Assembly (NCBI GenBank): GCA_021790195.1
Contig: JAJYIF010000028.1
Span: 1 to 40,682 of the forward strand
Direction: 5' to 3'
Origin: Nitrospirota bacterium
GTDB lineage: Bacteria; Nitrospirota; Thermodesulfovibrionia; Thermodesulfovibrionales; UBA9159
Length of the DNA: 40,682 nucleotides
Positions 1-8,065 of the stretch are shown piece by piece. Under the pieces are notes generated by a model. It was not told the origin of the DNA. It made no database searches and saw only the letters and a program-made list of their open reading frames with translations. Position numbers and translations under genes: made by a program. Positions within the stretch are counted from its first letter, which is position 1. Every line of letters begins with the position of its first letter.

Positions 1-101
1 GATTATGTTCTACAACCTATGCTAAAAAATCGAGGATAGGATGCTGCACCTGGGGGAATGACCCTGAAAACCAGGTGGGGGAATGCAGCTGAAAAATGAC
101 A
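1..101. mobile_element. Probable terminus of an IS21-family insertion sequence (remnant or window-truncated)
   Basis: Two phased copies of a TGGGGGAATG-type motif (52-60 and 76-84), each followed by a CTGAAA block, end in TGACA at 97-101. This arrangement of repeated GGTGGGGGAAT plus CTGAAA-TTGACA blocks is what the multiple terminal repeats of IS21-family elements look like. No istA or istB reading frame is visible, because the window starts here. The family call is from remembered motif style, not a search. Confidence 0.5.
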
Positions 102-296
102 CCGCAACCGAGAAGGAAGTTGCCCCTCGCCTGTATGTGTTCCGATTCTGACTATTCTTTCAGCCCCGTGACCGATCTCGCCTTTCTCAAATAAAAAATA
201 GATACCATCCTCCGGGATTGCTGATTCGTCAAATGGGAAATAATACCTCTTCATTGAACAAACAACCTCATGAAGAATCTTACATTCTTTGCTCAT
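3..296 (-). pseudogene. GIY-YIG-like nuclease-domain protein, 3' end replaced by an IS terminus
   Basis: The N-terminal part carries a GIYFLFEKGE segment and RIVRIGTHTGEGQLPSRLR, the signature of a small GIY-YIG-type domain family. ATG at 296 overlaps the stop of the DUF6884 gene as ATGA, so the two are translationally coupled. A longer in-frame upstream extension (to 392) lies inside the DUF6884 gene and is not needed. Similarity stops at SRLR (codon ending at base 102), exactly where the IS21-like end begins. The remaining 33 codons are out-of-family residues read from IS sequence. The conserved glycine and arginine region is present but the C-terminal half of the fold is missing, so the product is probably non-functional. 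Family membership is by eye. Confidence 0.6.
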
Positions 297-709
297 GAGG
301 TGAGATCCTTCAATTCTGAAAGTTGTTCTCCGATTCTTAAGCCTTGTAGCGGAATTGCGTAGTCCTTCAATGCAGGCAAGAGATACTTGCAATATCGGTT
401 GCCTGCGAGAAATATATATTTTGTATTTTCAATTTCAGAGACGCACCTTAGCTGGCGCAGCACTTCCATTGCCCACGACTTTACTTCTGACGCAGTCATT
501 TCATTGAGGGTCTGATTGTATGGAGCTATCTCGTCATTCAGTGATAACAACCCGTGTTTAGCGGAAAGAACATATATTTTATCTGGTCTCAATTGTTCTG
601 CATATTTCAGATTTAGTTTAAATAAAGTGCTTGTATAAAGGTCGCGCACTTTTGCCCGCCGAGATAATTTCTTACTCACGCAGGATATCAGGACTACCTT
701 CTTTTTCAT
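293..709 (-). CDS. DUF6884 domain protein
   Basis: 138 residues. It begins MKKKVVLISCVSKKL, followed by AKVRDLYTSTLFK and YVLSAKHGLLSLNDEIAPY. The SCxxKK start, the D-LY-S-LF segment and the SAKHGLL segment are the recognised pattern of DUF6884 (formerly grouped with YaaA-like or peroxide-stress-like folds). The biochemical role is unknown. In many genomes it sits beside a GIY-YIG-type gene, as here with an ATGA overlap, which suggests a joint function possibly linked to nucleic acid processing or defence; that is inference. No strong ribosome binding site precedes ATG 709. Confidence 0.7.
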   Translation of the reverse strand: MKKKVVLISCVSKKLSRRAKVRDLYTSTLFKLNLKYAEQLRPDKIYVLSAKHGLLSLNDEIAPYNQTLNEMTASEVKSWAMEVLRQLRCVSEIENTKYIFLAGNRYCKYLLPALKDYAIPLQGLRIGEQLSELKDLTS

Positions 710-1143
710 ATTGTTATCATTTTATTATTCGTACAACCAGTTATTGAGTAGTTACAAGAAGCATCCAAATTAGATGCCGGCATATAGTATTAGATGCGCT
801 TGGACTTTTTCGCTTGTCGGGAAAGGCATATAATTCTTCTCCAGGTTTTAGTTTCCGCCTCATTGTCAATTGGTCCCCTCCGGGACAGGCTTATAGGTTT
901 GCTTCTGGTTCTGCAGTGGCTGTTCGGTGAGTGAGGAGCAAAGAAATATATCCCCATCGAGTGCGACCTTGAAACCCCTCCCTGCTACCACCCCATTACC
1001 TCCTCCAAGATGAAGTGAACTAATATATCAACCCGTCTCCCCCTGCGTCAATAGAAACATTTACGCAGGCATAAGGCTTCAGCGAGACGGGAAGGATGGT
1101 GGTATCTTCAGATCGATGACGGCTAAAAGGCAAACGATAGTTT
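710..1143. other. Intergenic region with one long inverted repeat
   Basis: No convincing gene is present. A two-step inverted repeat is visible: CCCGTCT (1032-1038) pairs with AGACGGG (1085-1091), and CCTGCGT (1042-1048) pairs with ACGCAGG (1063-1069). It lies 53 bases beyond the fabD stop, so it could act as a structured terminator for the minus-strand etf-fabD operon, although no clear U tract follows. The 100-residue plus-strand frame starting near 1116 is antisense to fabD and is not counted. Confidence 0.35.
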
Positions 1144-2124
1144 CTACAACTGCGAGAGGGTACTTTCGAGGCCCTTCAAATCTTCCACATTATAGACTTT
1201 TGCATCCGGCGCAATCCTCTTTATCAGACCCGAGAGCACTTTTTCCGGCCCTATTTCCACGAACGTATCTATGCCTGAACCCGCTATGGTTTTTATGGAA
1301 TCTTCCCATAAAAGAGGACTGCTCAACTGCCTTACCAGAGACGACTTCACTCCCTGCACATCCCTTAGGAATACTGCGTCCGCATTGTTCACAAGGGGAA
1401 TCGCAGGGTTTTTGAATTCGATCCCCTCAATCAGCTCTCCCAGTCTTTTTGAGGCTTCAGCCATCAGTGCGCAGTGTGAAGGAACGCTCACCGCTAATGG
1501 CACAGCCCTCTTCGCGCCGGCCTCTTTGGCAAGCCTCATGACCTCTTCCACAGCCTCCTTTTCACCCGCAATCACTATCTGGCCGGGGCTGTTGTAATTG
1601 GCGGGCGCAGCATAGCCAGACTTAAGTGACAGACATATATTCTTCAGTCTGTCCCTGTCGAGTCCGAGGACCGCAGCCATCAGCCCCCTTCCCTCCGGCA
1701 CAGCCTCCTGCATAAACCGAGCTCTTTTCTCAGTGAGCTTCACCGCGTCTTTGAACGATATGACACCGGCTGCCACCAGCGCGGAATACTCTCCGAGGCT
1801 GTGGCCCGCGACAGCGGAAGGCGTCAGTCCTCTCGCAGAAACCGCTCTCAGAATCGCAATGCTCGCGGTCAGAATACAGGGCTGGGTCCTTATGGTTTTG
1901 TTAAGCTCCTCCGCAGGTCCTTCGAAACATAACCGTGCAACATCGTATCCAAGAGCGTCGGAGGCCTCATCAAAGACATTCTTTGCCTCAACGGAATTCT
2001 CGCAAATCTCCTTCCCCATCCCGACATATTGAGAGCCCTGACCGGGAAAGACAAAAACGAGACGGGGAGACCCGGTGACCCGGTGACCCGGTGAAATGGC
2101 AGCTACTTGGTTTTGATTACCCAC
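1144..2124 (-). CDS. fabD: Malonyl-CoA:ACP transacylase (FabD)
   Basis: Transfers malonyl from CoA to acyl carrier protein for fatty acid synthesis, in the cytoplasm. The PGQGSQ oxyanion loop, the nucleophile motif GHSLGEYSA, the Arg in EKRARFMQ and the catalytic His in VPSHCALM are all present, and the length (about 310 family residues) is normal. The start is odd. There is no ATG, GTG or TTG next to the native N-terminus (RLVFVFPGQGSQ); upstream lies a GGTGACCC tandem repeat, and the first usable start is GTG 2124, inside the preceding four-helix-bundle gene (22-base overlap). AGGAGG sits 7 bases before that GTG. The protein therefore carries a roughly 19-residue foreign leader. It stands apart from other fab genes. 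Confidence 0.93.
   Translation of the reverse strand: MGNQNQVAAISPGHRVTGSPRLVFVFPGQGSQYVGMGKEICENSVEAKNVFDEASDALGYDVARLCFEGPAEELNKTIRTQPCILTASIAILRAVSARGLTPSAVAGHSLGEYSALVAAGVISFKDAVKLTEKRARFMQEAVPEGRGLMAAVLGLDRDRLKNICLSLKSGYAAPANYNSPGQIVIAGEKEAVEEVMRLAKEAGAKRAVPLAVSVPSHCALMAEASKRLGELIEGIEFKNPAIPLVNNADAVFLRDVQGVKSSLVRQLSSPLLWEDSIKTIAGSGIDTFVEIGPEKVLSGLIKRIAPDAKVYNVEDLKGLESTLSQL
2061..2093. repeat. Right arm of the S23 cassette: tandem GGTGACCC repeats
   Basis: About three head-to-tail copies of an 8-base unit (CCCGGTGA) follow GACGGGGAGA. The block lies between the end of the four-helix-bundle gene and the conserved part of fabD and is translated as the FabD leader SPGHRVTGSP. Read on the other strand, it matches in style the GGTGACGCGGAGACGCGGGG block at the other side of the gene (2513-2580), giving roughly inverted arms. 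Confidence 0.6.
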
Positions 2125-2489
2125 TTGTGTGCCTCCTCGATCATTTTCACTATCTGACCGATAACTTGGTCATATGCAGCCTCGAAATCAGAAACGACTT
2201 CCTCCTTCACATATCCGCATCCAGTGCAGAATTCAAGCCAAACCTGAGTTTCAGCGGCTTCGCTTTCAGCGTCGCTCAACTTGGCAATAAAAGCTGCCTT
2301 GTATCTCCGTTTCCGCCACGCCTCGGCAATATTAGCACTGACCGACCTGGACGAACGACGTATCTGATCGACAAGCGAATACTTTTCTTCCACAGGAAAG
2401 GTCTTTGTAATCTCAAATATCTTCATAGCAGTCTCAAAGGAGTTTTGATATACCCTCAAATCCTTATATGTTCTAATAGGGTCTGCCAT
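2103..2489 (-). CDS. Four-helix bundle protein (S23/TIGR02436 family, Avd-like)
   Basis: 128 residues. It has YKDLRVYQNSFETAMKIFE, then QIRRSSRSVSANIAEAWRKR, then FIAKLSDAESEAAETQVWLE, the standard three landmarks of the family first described as 23S rRNA intervening-sequence proteins. Structurally known members form pentameric four-helix bundles, and a relative (Avd) assists diversity-generating retroelements, but no reverse transcriptase or variable region is seen here. It lies between etfA and fabD, with GC-rich repeats on both sides. It overlaps fabD by 22 bases and follows etfA after 77 bases. The gene seems inserted into an existing operon; its molecular role is unknown. Confidence 0.88.
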   Translation of the reverse strand: MADPIRTYKDLRVYQNSFETAMKIFEITKTFPVEEKYSLVDQIRRSSRSVSANIAEAWRKRRYKAAFIAKLSDAESEAAETQVWLEFCTGCGYVKEEVVSDFEAAYDQVIGQIVKMIEEAHKWVIKTK

Positions 2490-2512
2490 ATCATTCAGTC
2501 GCGTATGTCTTT

Positions 2513-2580
2513 TCCCCGCGTCTCCGCGTCACCGTTCCTCCGCATCGCGAGTTCCCCGTTACCTCGTCACTCCTTACTCC
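2513..2580. repeat. Left arm of the S23 cassette: GC-rich phrase repeats
   Basis: On the minus strand this reads as short related phrases (GGAGTGACGAGG, GGTAACGGGG, CGGTGACGCGGAGACGCGGGG). The etfA stop codon lies inside its first phrase. The phrases resemble the arm on the other side of the four-helix-bundle gene in inverted sense. Confidence 0.5.
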
Positions 2581-3772
2581 GATTCTCTTTGATCTTCTTG
2601 ATCAGCATTGGTATTACCTCATAGACGTCTCCGACTATGCCGTAGGTCGCTACGCCGAATATCGGGGCCTCAGGATTCTTGTTGATTGCGATGATGATAT
2701 CCGAGGACTGCATCCCGACCAGATGCTGGACAGCGCCCGAGATCCCGCAGGCAATATATATCTTGGGGCAAACCGTCTTGCCCGTCTGTCCCACCTGGTG
2801 GCTGTAAGGGACCCAGCCCTCATCCACAGCCGCTCTTGAAGCGCCTATGGAACCGCCGAGCGCCTCAGCCAGTTCTTCGAGCATGGCAAACCCCTTCTTG
2901 TCGCCGAGCCCCCTACCACCCGAGACGATGACCTCGGCCTCCTGCAGATTTACAGCGATATCGGATATCTCCTTTATGGTGTCGAGGACCCTAGTACGGG
3001 AAGAAAGCCCTTCCGCCTTCACATGGATAATCTGGCCCTGTCTGTGTTCGTCGCGCTTGCCGCGCTTCATCACTCTCGGTCTGACCGTCGCCATCTGGGG
3101 TCTGTTATTGGGACAGAGGATGGTCGCCATGATATTGCCGCCGAAGGCCGGCCGCACCTGAAGGAGATTTCCTGATTCCTTGTCGATTTCAAGAGAAGTG
3201 CAGTCCGCGGTAAGACCGGTCCTCAGTCTTGCGGCGACCCTGGGCAGAAAAGAACGACCTATAGGCGTAGCTCCGGCAAGGACTATCTCTGGCCGGTGCT
3301 CCCGGATCAACAGAGTGAGGATTTGCGAATAAGGCTCATCGTTGAACTTCCCGAAAAGCGTGTTGTTCGAGAGGAAGACCCTGTCCGCTCCCCCTTTGAT
3401 GAGCTCCAGGGCCTCCGATTCAGACGCCCCGAGCAGGACCGCCGAAAGCCCCGTATGCCGGTCGTCCGCAAGCTTCCTTCCAACTCCCAGAAGCTCGTAT
3501 GCTACGGAAGCGGCCTTTCCATCCCTCTGTTCGGCAAACACCCATACGCCGGAATACTTGTCAGTCTCCTCTTCCTTCCTGGCCGGTGTTTCACCCGGTT
3601 CGAGGACCTCCTTGATAGCGCCTTCCGGACAAACTCCGAGACAGGCGCGACAGAGCTGGCAGTATTCGGTTATGAACGCCTTGCCTTCCTTCACGACAAT
3701 GGCGGTATAGGGGCAGGACTCGACACACGTCTCGCAGCCGGTGCACTTCTCGGGTGTGATTACTATACGCAT
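2567..3772 (-). CDS. etfA: Electron transfer flavoprotein alpha subunit with N-terminal 2[4Fe-4S] ferredoxin domain
   Basis: 401 residues, longer than the ~320 of plain EtfA because of a ferredoxin module at residues 1-60. Two CxxCxxCxxxCP sets are visible (CTGCETCVESCP and CQLCRACLGVCP). The C-terminal FAD-binding part has SGGRG, the segment around HQVGQTGKTVCPKIYIACG, and SGAVQHLVGMQ with IAINKNPEAPIF. With EtfB it carries electrons between dehydrogenases and a quinone or ferredoxin partner. Ferredoxin-fused EtfA proteins are typical of anaerobes, where some Etf pairs bifurcate electrons. It overlaps etfB by 10 bases. No acyl-CoA dehydrogenase is adjacent, so the partner is unknown. Confidence 0.93.
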   Translation of the reverse strand: MRIVITPEKCTGCETCVESCPYTAIVVKEGKAFITEYCQLCRACLGVCPEGAIKEVLEPGETPARKEEETDKYSGVWVFAEQRDGKAASVAYELLGVGRKLADDRHTGLSAVLLGASESEALELIKGGADRVFLSNNTLFGKFNDEPYSQILTLLIREHRPEIVLAGATPIGRSFLPRVAARLRTGLTADCTSLEIDKESGNLLQVRPAFGGNIMATILCPNNRPQMATVRPRVMKRGKRDEHRQGQIIHVKAEGLSSRTRVLDTIKEISDIAVNLQEAEVIVSGGRGLGDKKGFAMLEELAEALGGSIGASRAAVDEGWVPYSHQVGQTGKTVCPKIYIACGISGAVQHLVGMQSSDIIIAINKNPEAPIFGVATYGIVGDVYEVIPMLIKKIKENRSKE

Positions 3773-4545
3773 TTCAGACCCCTCAGTTCGCGGACCAGGG
3801 CATCGACCTGCTCTTCGATGTCGCCCTCCAGGACTTTCCGGTTCTTCTTTGCCTCGGGAGCGAAGATGTTCTTAACCTGCGTGGGAGATCCGTTCAGGCC
3901 GATCTTGTCCGCCTCGGCCCCTATATCGGATGAGGTCCATTTTTTTATCTCCGCCTTCTTTGCCGCCATCTTTCCCTTAAGAGACGGCAGGCGCGGGGTA
4001 TTGATTTCTTTGACGATGGTAAGCAATACAGGCAGGGAAGATTCGACAATGTCATAACCCTCGTCCATCAGTCTCTGAACGAGCAGGTAATCCGCGCGGA
4101 CCTCCTCGATCATCCGTACATAAGATATATGAGGTATGTCCAGGAATTCCGCCATTTCCGGTCCGACCTGGGCTGTATCGCCGTCTATGGCCTGTTTGCC
4201 GCATACAACCACATCCGCGCCGATCTTTCTCACAGCCATGGACAGAGTATAGGAAGTGGCCCAGGTGTCCGAGCCGGCGAACGCCCTGTCGGTCAGGAGG
4301 ACCGCCTCGTCGGCGCCCATAGAGAGCACCTCTCTCAATGCCGTTTCCGCCTGCGGGGGTCCCATGGTTATCACCGTGACCCTTCCGCCAGCCTTTTCCT
4401 TTATCTGCAGCGCCGCTTCAACCGCGTGCATGTCGTAAGGGTTTATGATGCTCGCAACTCCGTCCCTTATGAGGGTGTTCGTCTCGGGGTTGATCCTCAC
4501 CTCTGCCGTGTCCGGGACCTGTTTGATGCATACGACTATATTCAT
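3763..4545 (-). CDS. etfB: Electron transfer flavoprotein beta subunit
   Basis: About 260 residues, normal length. It starts MNIVVCIKQVPDTAEVRI, with the usual INPYDMHAVEAALQIKE and GDTAQVGPEMAEFL segments (nucleotide-binding domain), and C-terminal LPSLKGKMAAKK. ATG 4545 is preferred because AAGGTGGGG lies just upstream; an in-frame GTG at 4554 adds three residues. It is the first gene of the minus-strand etfB-etfA-S23-fabD series. It pairs with the ferredoxin-type EtfA to form the heterodimer. Confidence 0.93.
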   Translation of the reverse strand: MNIVVCIKQVPDTAEVRINPETNTLIRDGVASIINPYDMHAVEAALQIKEKAGGRVTVITMGPPQAETALREVLSMGADEAVLLTDRAFAGSDTWATSYTLSMAVRKIGADVVVCGKQAIDGDTAQVGPEMAEFLDIPHISYVRMIEEVRADYLLVQRLMDEGYDIVESSLPVLLTIVKEINTPRLPSLKGKMAAKKAEIKKWTSSDIGAEADKIGLNGSPTQVKNIFAPEAKKNRKVLEGDIEEQVDALVRELRGLKCV

Positions 4546-5010
4546 TGTCCCCACCTTCCTTTTAAACGAAGATACTCACGATTCTCAGGCAAATTACAAG
4601 TGAGTATTATACGATGACGATGTTTGACATGTAAACCCTGACGCTGCAAAAACCGCATTGATACCGAAGGCGGATATGATGAAAAACCTTTTATGGCGAT
4701 ACCTTAAGAGCTCCTGGTGACCGGCAGTATTACGCTCATCAGACCTACAATCTGTGAACTCCTTCCAAATGCCAAATTTCTGATATAACATCGCATCATA
4801 AAAGTTTTGAGGCGTGTCCGCCTTGCGCTTTATGCGACACAGTCTTAAAGTTGAAAACGAGAAGTGGAAAGGCCTTTTTTAACGCGATACCGTAAGCCGC
4901 CTCATTCACAAAAATGGACGAACGTGGAGCAGAGCTTTTCTTTCACCCTTGGTGCTAAGTTCCTATAGGACCTTCATCCAATGCAGCGTCAGGGTTACAC
5001 AAAACCGGCT
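4546..5010. other. Intergenic region bounded by a 16-base inverted repeat
   Basis: No supported gene. GTAAACCCTGACGCTGC (4631-4647) and GCAGCGTCAGGGTTAC (4983-4998) are inverted copies differing by one inserted base and enclose about 330 bases, like a small non-coding element. A variant of the same motif (TAAACCCTAACGTTGCA) occurs at 34832-34848. Inside, CGATACCTTAAG (near 4699) and CGATACCGTAAG (near 4884) are similar. A 65-residue minus-strand frame here has no family features. Confidence 0.4.
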
Positions 5011-6315
5011 TCAGAATGTATATCCGCTTTCCCCGTGCTGGCTCACGTCGAGACCGTTGACCTCGTCTTCCTCGGATGTCCTCAGGCCCATCAACGCATC
5101 GATAAGCTTCAGCAGGACCACACTGACCACAAAAGAATATGCGCCGACCACGAGGATCGACTCGACCTGTACGACAAATTGATGGCCGTTTCCGAAGAAC
5201 AACCCGTCGGCCCCGGCAGGGTTTATCAGCTTTTGGGCGAGAAGGCCCGCGCCGAGGGTCCCCAAAATGCCGCCCACGCCGTGGACACCGAAGGCGTCAA
5301 GCGAGTCATCATAACCGAACTTTCCTTTCAGATTCAGCGCGGCATAACAGACCGCTCCGGCCGCGATGCCAATGGCAAACGCAGACATCGGACTTACGAA
5401 ACCCGAGGCAGGCGTAATAGTCGCAAGTCCTGCTATGGCTCCTGTGGCTGCGCCGAACATAGTGGGCCTTCCCCGGTGCACCCACTCGATAACAGCCCAT
5501 GACAGTGTCGCCGAAACCGCCGCTATATGAGTAGCCACGAACGCCATTGTGCTGAGAGCGCCGGCAGAGAGAGCGCTTCCTGCGTTAAAGCCGAACCACC
5601 CGAACCACAAGAGGCCAGCGCCAAGCACGGTCATAGGCAGGTTGTGAGGCATTATGATCTCGTGCATATAGCCTTTGCGTTTGCCGATCACAAGGGCCGC
5701 AGCGAGGGCGGAAATTCCGGACGTGAGATGGACGACCACGCCACCCGCAAAGTCCAGGACCCCCATATTCTTCAGCCATCCCCCCTGGCCCCAGACCCAG
5801 TGAGCAACCGGGTCATAGACAATCGTGGACCACAACAGGGTGAAAAGCATGAAGGAAGAAAACTTCACCCTCTCCGCAAACGCGCCGGTTATAAGCGCCG
5901 GGGTAATAACGGCAAACATTGCCTGGTAGATCATAAAAGCAATATGCGGGACCGTCGCGGCATAAGCGGCATTCGGCTCTATCCCCACCCCCCTTAAGAA
6001 GGCCCAATCAAGGCCGCCTATGATGCCGTGAATGTCCGGACCGAAGGAGAGGCTATAGCCGAAGAGCACCCACTGCACACTCACCAGCGCTATCGCCACA
6101 AAGCTTTGCATAAGTGTTCCGAGGACGTTCTTTCTTCTGACCATCCCGCCGTAGAACATCGCAAGCCCCGGCGTCATCAGCATGACAAGGGATGCGCATA
6201 TCAGGACAAAGGCAGTGTCTCCGGCGTCTATCTTCCCGGTGGTCTGGGCAAACCCGCTCGCGGGAAAGGCGATCAGGCAAAGCATTGAATACAAAGCAAT
6301 TTTCCATTTTTTCAT
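5011..6315 (-). CDS. amt: Ammonium transporter Amt (copy 1)
   Basis: 434 residues with a signal-peptide-like start (MKKWKIALYSMLCLIAFPASGFAQ) and 11 predicted membrane helices. The twin-His conduction pair is present in DFAGGVVVHLTSG and DAFGVHGVGGILG, and the phenylalanine-gate neighbourhood looks normal. It conducts ammonium across the inner membrane. ATG 6315 is chosen because AGGAG sits 8 bases upstream; an in-frame start at 6336 adds seven residues. A sigma-54 element (6354-6369) and three CTACATTTTTGTAG palindromes lie upstream, so it is probably induced by nitrogen limitation. Unusually, no glnK is next to it. Confidence 0.95.
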   Translation of the reverse strand: MKKWKIALYSMLCLIAFPASGFAQTTGKIDAGDTAFVLICASLVMLMTPGLAMFYGGMVRRKNVLGTLMQSFVAIALVSVQWVLFGYSLSFGPDIHGIIGGLDWAFLRGVGIEPNAAYAATVPHIAFMIYQAMFAVITPALITGAFAERVKFSSFMLFTLLWSTIVYDPVAHWVWGQGGWLKNMGVLDFAGGVVVHLTSGISALAAALVIGKRKGYMHEIIMPHNLPMTVLGAGLLWFGWFGFNAGSALSAGALSTMAFVATHIAAVSATLSWAVIEWVHRGRPTMFGAATGAIAGLATITPASGFVSPMSAFAIGIAAGAVCYAALNLKGKFGYDDSLDAFGVHGVGGILGTLGAGLLAQKLINPAGADGLFFGNGHQFVVQVESILVVGAYSFVVSVVLLKLIDALMGLRTSEEDEVNGLDVSQHGESGYTF

Positions 6316-6353
6316 AAACAGGCTCCTCGCGCGCAATAGATTGAGCTCGCTTC

Positions 6354-6369
6354 TGCGAAGAACATGCCT
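6354..6369 (-). promoter_or_regulatory. Sigma-54 promoter of amt1
   Basis: The minus strand reads AGGCATGTTCTTCGCA, with GG and GC separated by exactly 10 bases as in the -24/-12 consensus TGGCACGNNNNTTGCA. The predicted transcription start is near 6343, 28 bases before the chosen ATG. Confidence 0.65.
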
Positions 6370-6421
6370 GATGAAGCTTATTGATTTTAAAAGACTTTTT
6401 GACAGAACCCCATGGACGGAG

Positions 6422-6523
6422 CTACATTTTTGTAGCCTTCCGCTGCCTGGACGTCCTCATTTACATTTAGAAACGCTGGCTTCGACGATTAGCTACATTT
6501 TTGTAGGAGCTACATTTTTGTAG
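6422..6523. promoter_or_regulatory. Three enhancer-type palindromes CTACATTTTTGTAG upstream of amt1
   Basis: Identical 14-base sites lie at 6422-6435, 6493-6506 and 6510-6523. Their centres are about 86, 157 and 174 bases upstream of the predicted sigma-54 start, the range in which enhancer-binding activators act. The last two are 17 bases apart. Variants of the same palindrome precede three other promoters in this window. Confidence 0.72.
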
Positions 6524-6548
6524 GTCGTTCAAAAGACAATAGGCTGTC

Positions 6549-6615
6549 GGTCAGTGTCGGTGTCAGAATGCCTGATATATTACCAACAACACTGACATAA
6601 TCACCGACACTGACC
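6549..6615. repeat. Perfect 14-base inverted repeat after amt2
   Basis: GGTCAGTGTCGGTG (6549-6562) and CACCGACACTGACC (6602-6615) are perfect inverted copies, with an inner TGTCAG/CTGACA pair (6561-6566 and 6592-6597). It begins 7 bases beyond the amt2 stop. It can act as a terminator-like or boundary hairpin and stylistically resembles the arms of the S23 cassettes. Confidence 0.7.
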
Positions 6616-6622
6616 CGATCAC

Positions 6623-7978
6623 TTAAAAGTTGTATGCCTTCTCGCCGTGCTGGCTCTCGTCGAGACCGCTCATCTCGTCCTCGACGTCCACCCTGATTCC
6701 TACTACGACCTTAATGATCATAAATATTACTAAGGTCATTACACCGCTGTAGACCACGGTTGTGGCCACTGCTATGAGTTGTGTCAGCAGCTGGCCGGGA
6801 TTGCCGTAAAGAAGCCCCCTGCCCGCCTCATTGATCGCCGGGTCAGCAAAGACTCCGGTGAGGATTGCCCCCAGCATCCCGCCGATCCCGTGAATGCCGA
6901 AGGCGTCGAGCGTATCGTCATAGCCGAACAAGGGCTTGAGCTTGGCAACTGCGAAAAAGGGCACGATGCCCGCGACTATGCCGATGACGATGGCGCCGCC
7001 GATGTTTACAAAACCCGCAGCAGGCGTCACCGCTACGAGACCCGCCACCGCGCCGGAGGCAAGACCGAGGACCGTCGGCTTCTTTGAATGTACCCACTCC
7101 GTCACCATCCATGAGAGCGCTGCAGCGGCCGTAGCAGTATTCGTATTGATAAAGGCGGCCCCAGCCAACCCGTTTGCCGCCACCGCGGAACCCGCATTGA
7201 AACCGAACCACCCGAACCAGAGAAGGCCGGCGCCTGTAACTACCAGCGTCAGGTTGCCGGGCAAGATCGCTTTCTCACGCCGCTTCCCCAGGACCAGGGC
7301 GCCGACAAGGGCCGCGACGCCCGCATTGACATGAACGACTGTGCCGCCCGCAAAATCCAGGGCCCCGAGTTTAGCAAGAAAACCTCCTCCCCACACCCAA
7401 TGCGCAACAGGAACATACACGAGAGTCATCCATAATACCGTGAAGATTACCCAGGCGGAAAACTTCATCCTTTCGATGTACGCGCCGCTTGCAAGCGCAA
7501 CAGTAATCGCCGCAAAGGTGAGCTGATAAACGATATATACGAATTCCGGAATCGTCTTTGCCAGGTCTGTAATGCTGTTAGTGCCGACCCCGCTCAGAAA
7601 GAGTTTGGCAGGACTTCCGATCACGCCACCGATATCGCTGCCGAACGCCAGCGGATACCCGTAAATGACCCAGAGGAAACTGACGATACAGAAGGTCACA
7701 AAGGTCATGGCCATCGTATTGAGTGAGTCCTTGCGCTTTGCGAGACCGCCGTAAAAAAGCGCAAGCCCGGGAATCGACATGAGCATGACAAGAGCTGTGG
7801 CCACTATCATCCAGGCCGTGTCGCCAGTGTCGATCTTAGGCGCAGGCTGGACAGCGGAAGGGCCTGCCTGCTGAATACCTGCCGGGGACGGGGCTGCCGG
7901 CTGTATCTCTTCGGCAAGAGCCAGTCCCGCCATGCCCAGGATGCTCAACAACAATACAAAGCTTACGAACCTTTTCAT
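6623..7978 (-). CDS. amt: Ammonium transporter Amt (copy 2)
   Basis: 451 residues. A signal peptide ([24 protein letters not shown]) is followed by a Pro/Gln/Ala-rich linker of about 30 residues and then a full Amt core. The twin histidines are in [13 protein letters not shown] and [16 protein letters not shown] 7978 has GGAGG 7 bases upstream; the in-frame start at 7996 is less likely. The gene follows the small DNA-binding protein HTH1 by 87 bases on the same strand and has no clear sigma-54 element of its own, so the two are probably co-transcribed from the HTH1 promoter. It is similar to copy 1 and more distant from copy 3. Confidence 0.95.
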   Translation of the reverse strand: MKRFVSFVLLLSILGMAGLALAEEIQPAAPSPAGIQQAGPSAVQPAPKIDTGDTAWMIVATALVMLMSIPGLALFYGGLAKRKDSLNTMAMTFVTFCIVSFLWVIYGYPLAFGSDIGGVIGSPAKLFLSGVGTNSITDLAKTIPEFVYIVYQLTFAAITVALASGAYIERMKFSAWVIFTVLWMTLVYVPVAHWVWGGGFLAKLGALDFAGGTVVHVNAGVAALVGALVLGKRREKAILPGNLTLVVTGAGLLWFGWFGFNAGSAVAANGLAGAAFINTNTATAAAALSWMVTEWVHSKKPTVLGLASGAVAGLVAVTPAAGFVNIGGAIVIGIVAGIVPFFAVAKLKPLFGYDDTLDAFGIHGIGGMLGAILTGVFADPAINEAGRGLLYGNPGQLLTQLIAVATTVVYSGVMTLVIFMIIKVVVGIRVDVEDEMSGLDESQHGEKAYNF

Positions 7979-8065
7979 CTCAATCCTCCTTATCATCCTT
8001 TACCTATAATCTTTCCAGAATTCAAGACCGATAACAATCAGACTTATTGACCTACTTGACCTCTT

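Noticed and set aside
2103-2489. Possible diversity-generating retroelement based on the Avd-like protein
   Set aside because: No reverse transcriptase, template repeat or variable repeat was seen near either S23 copy.
4748-4761. CTACAATCTGTGAA as another enhancer palindrome near etfB
   Set aside because: The right arm lacks TGTAG and there is no sigma-54 element at a suitable distance.
4594-4791. 65-residue minus-strand reading frame between etfB and amt1
   Set aside because: It spans one arm of the inverted repeat, has no ribosome binding site or recognisable domain, and has low-complexity residue choice.
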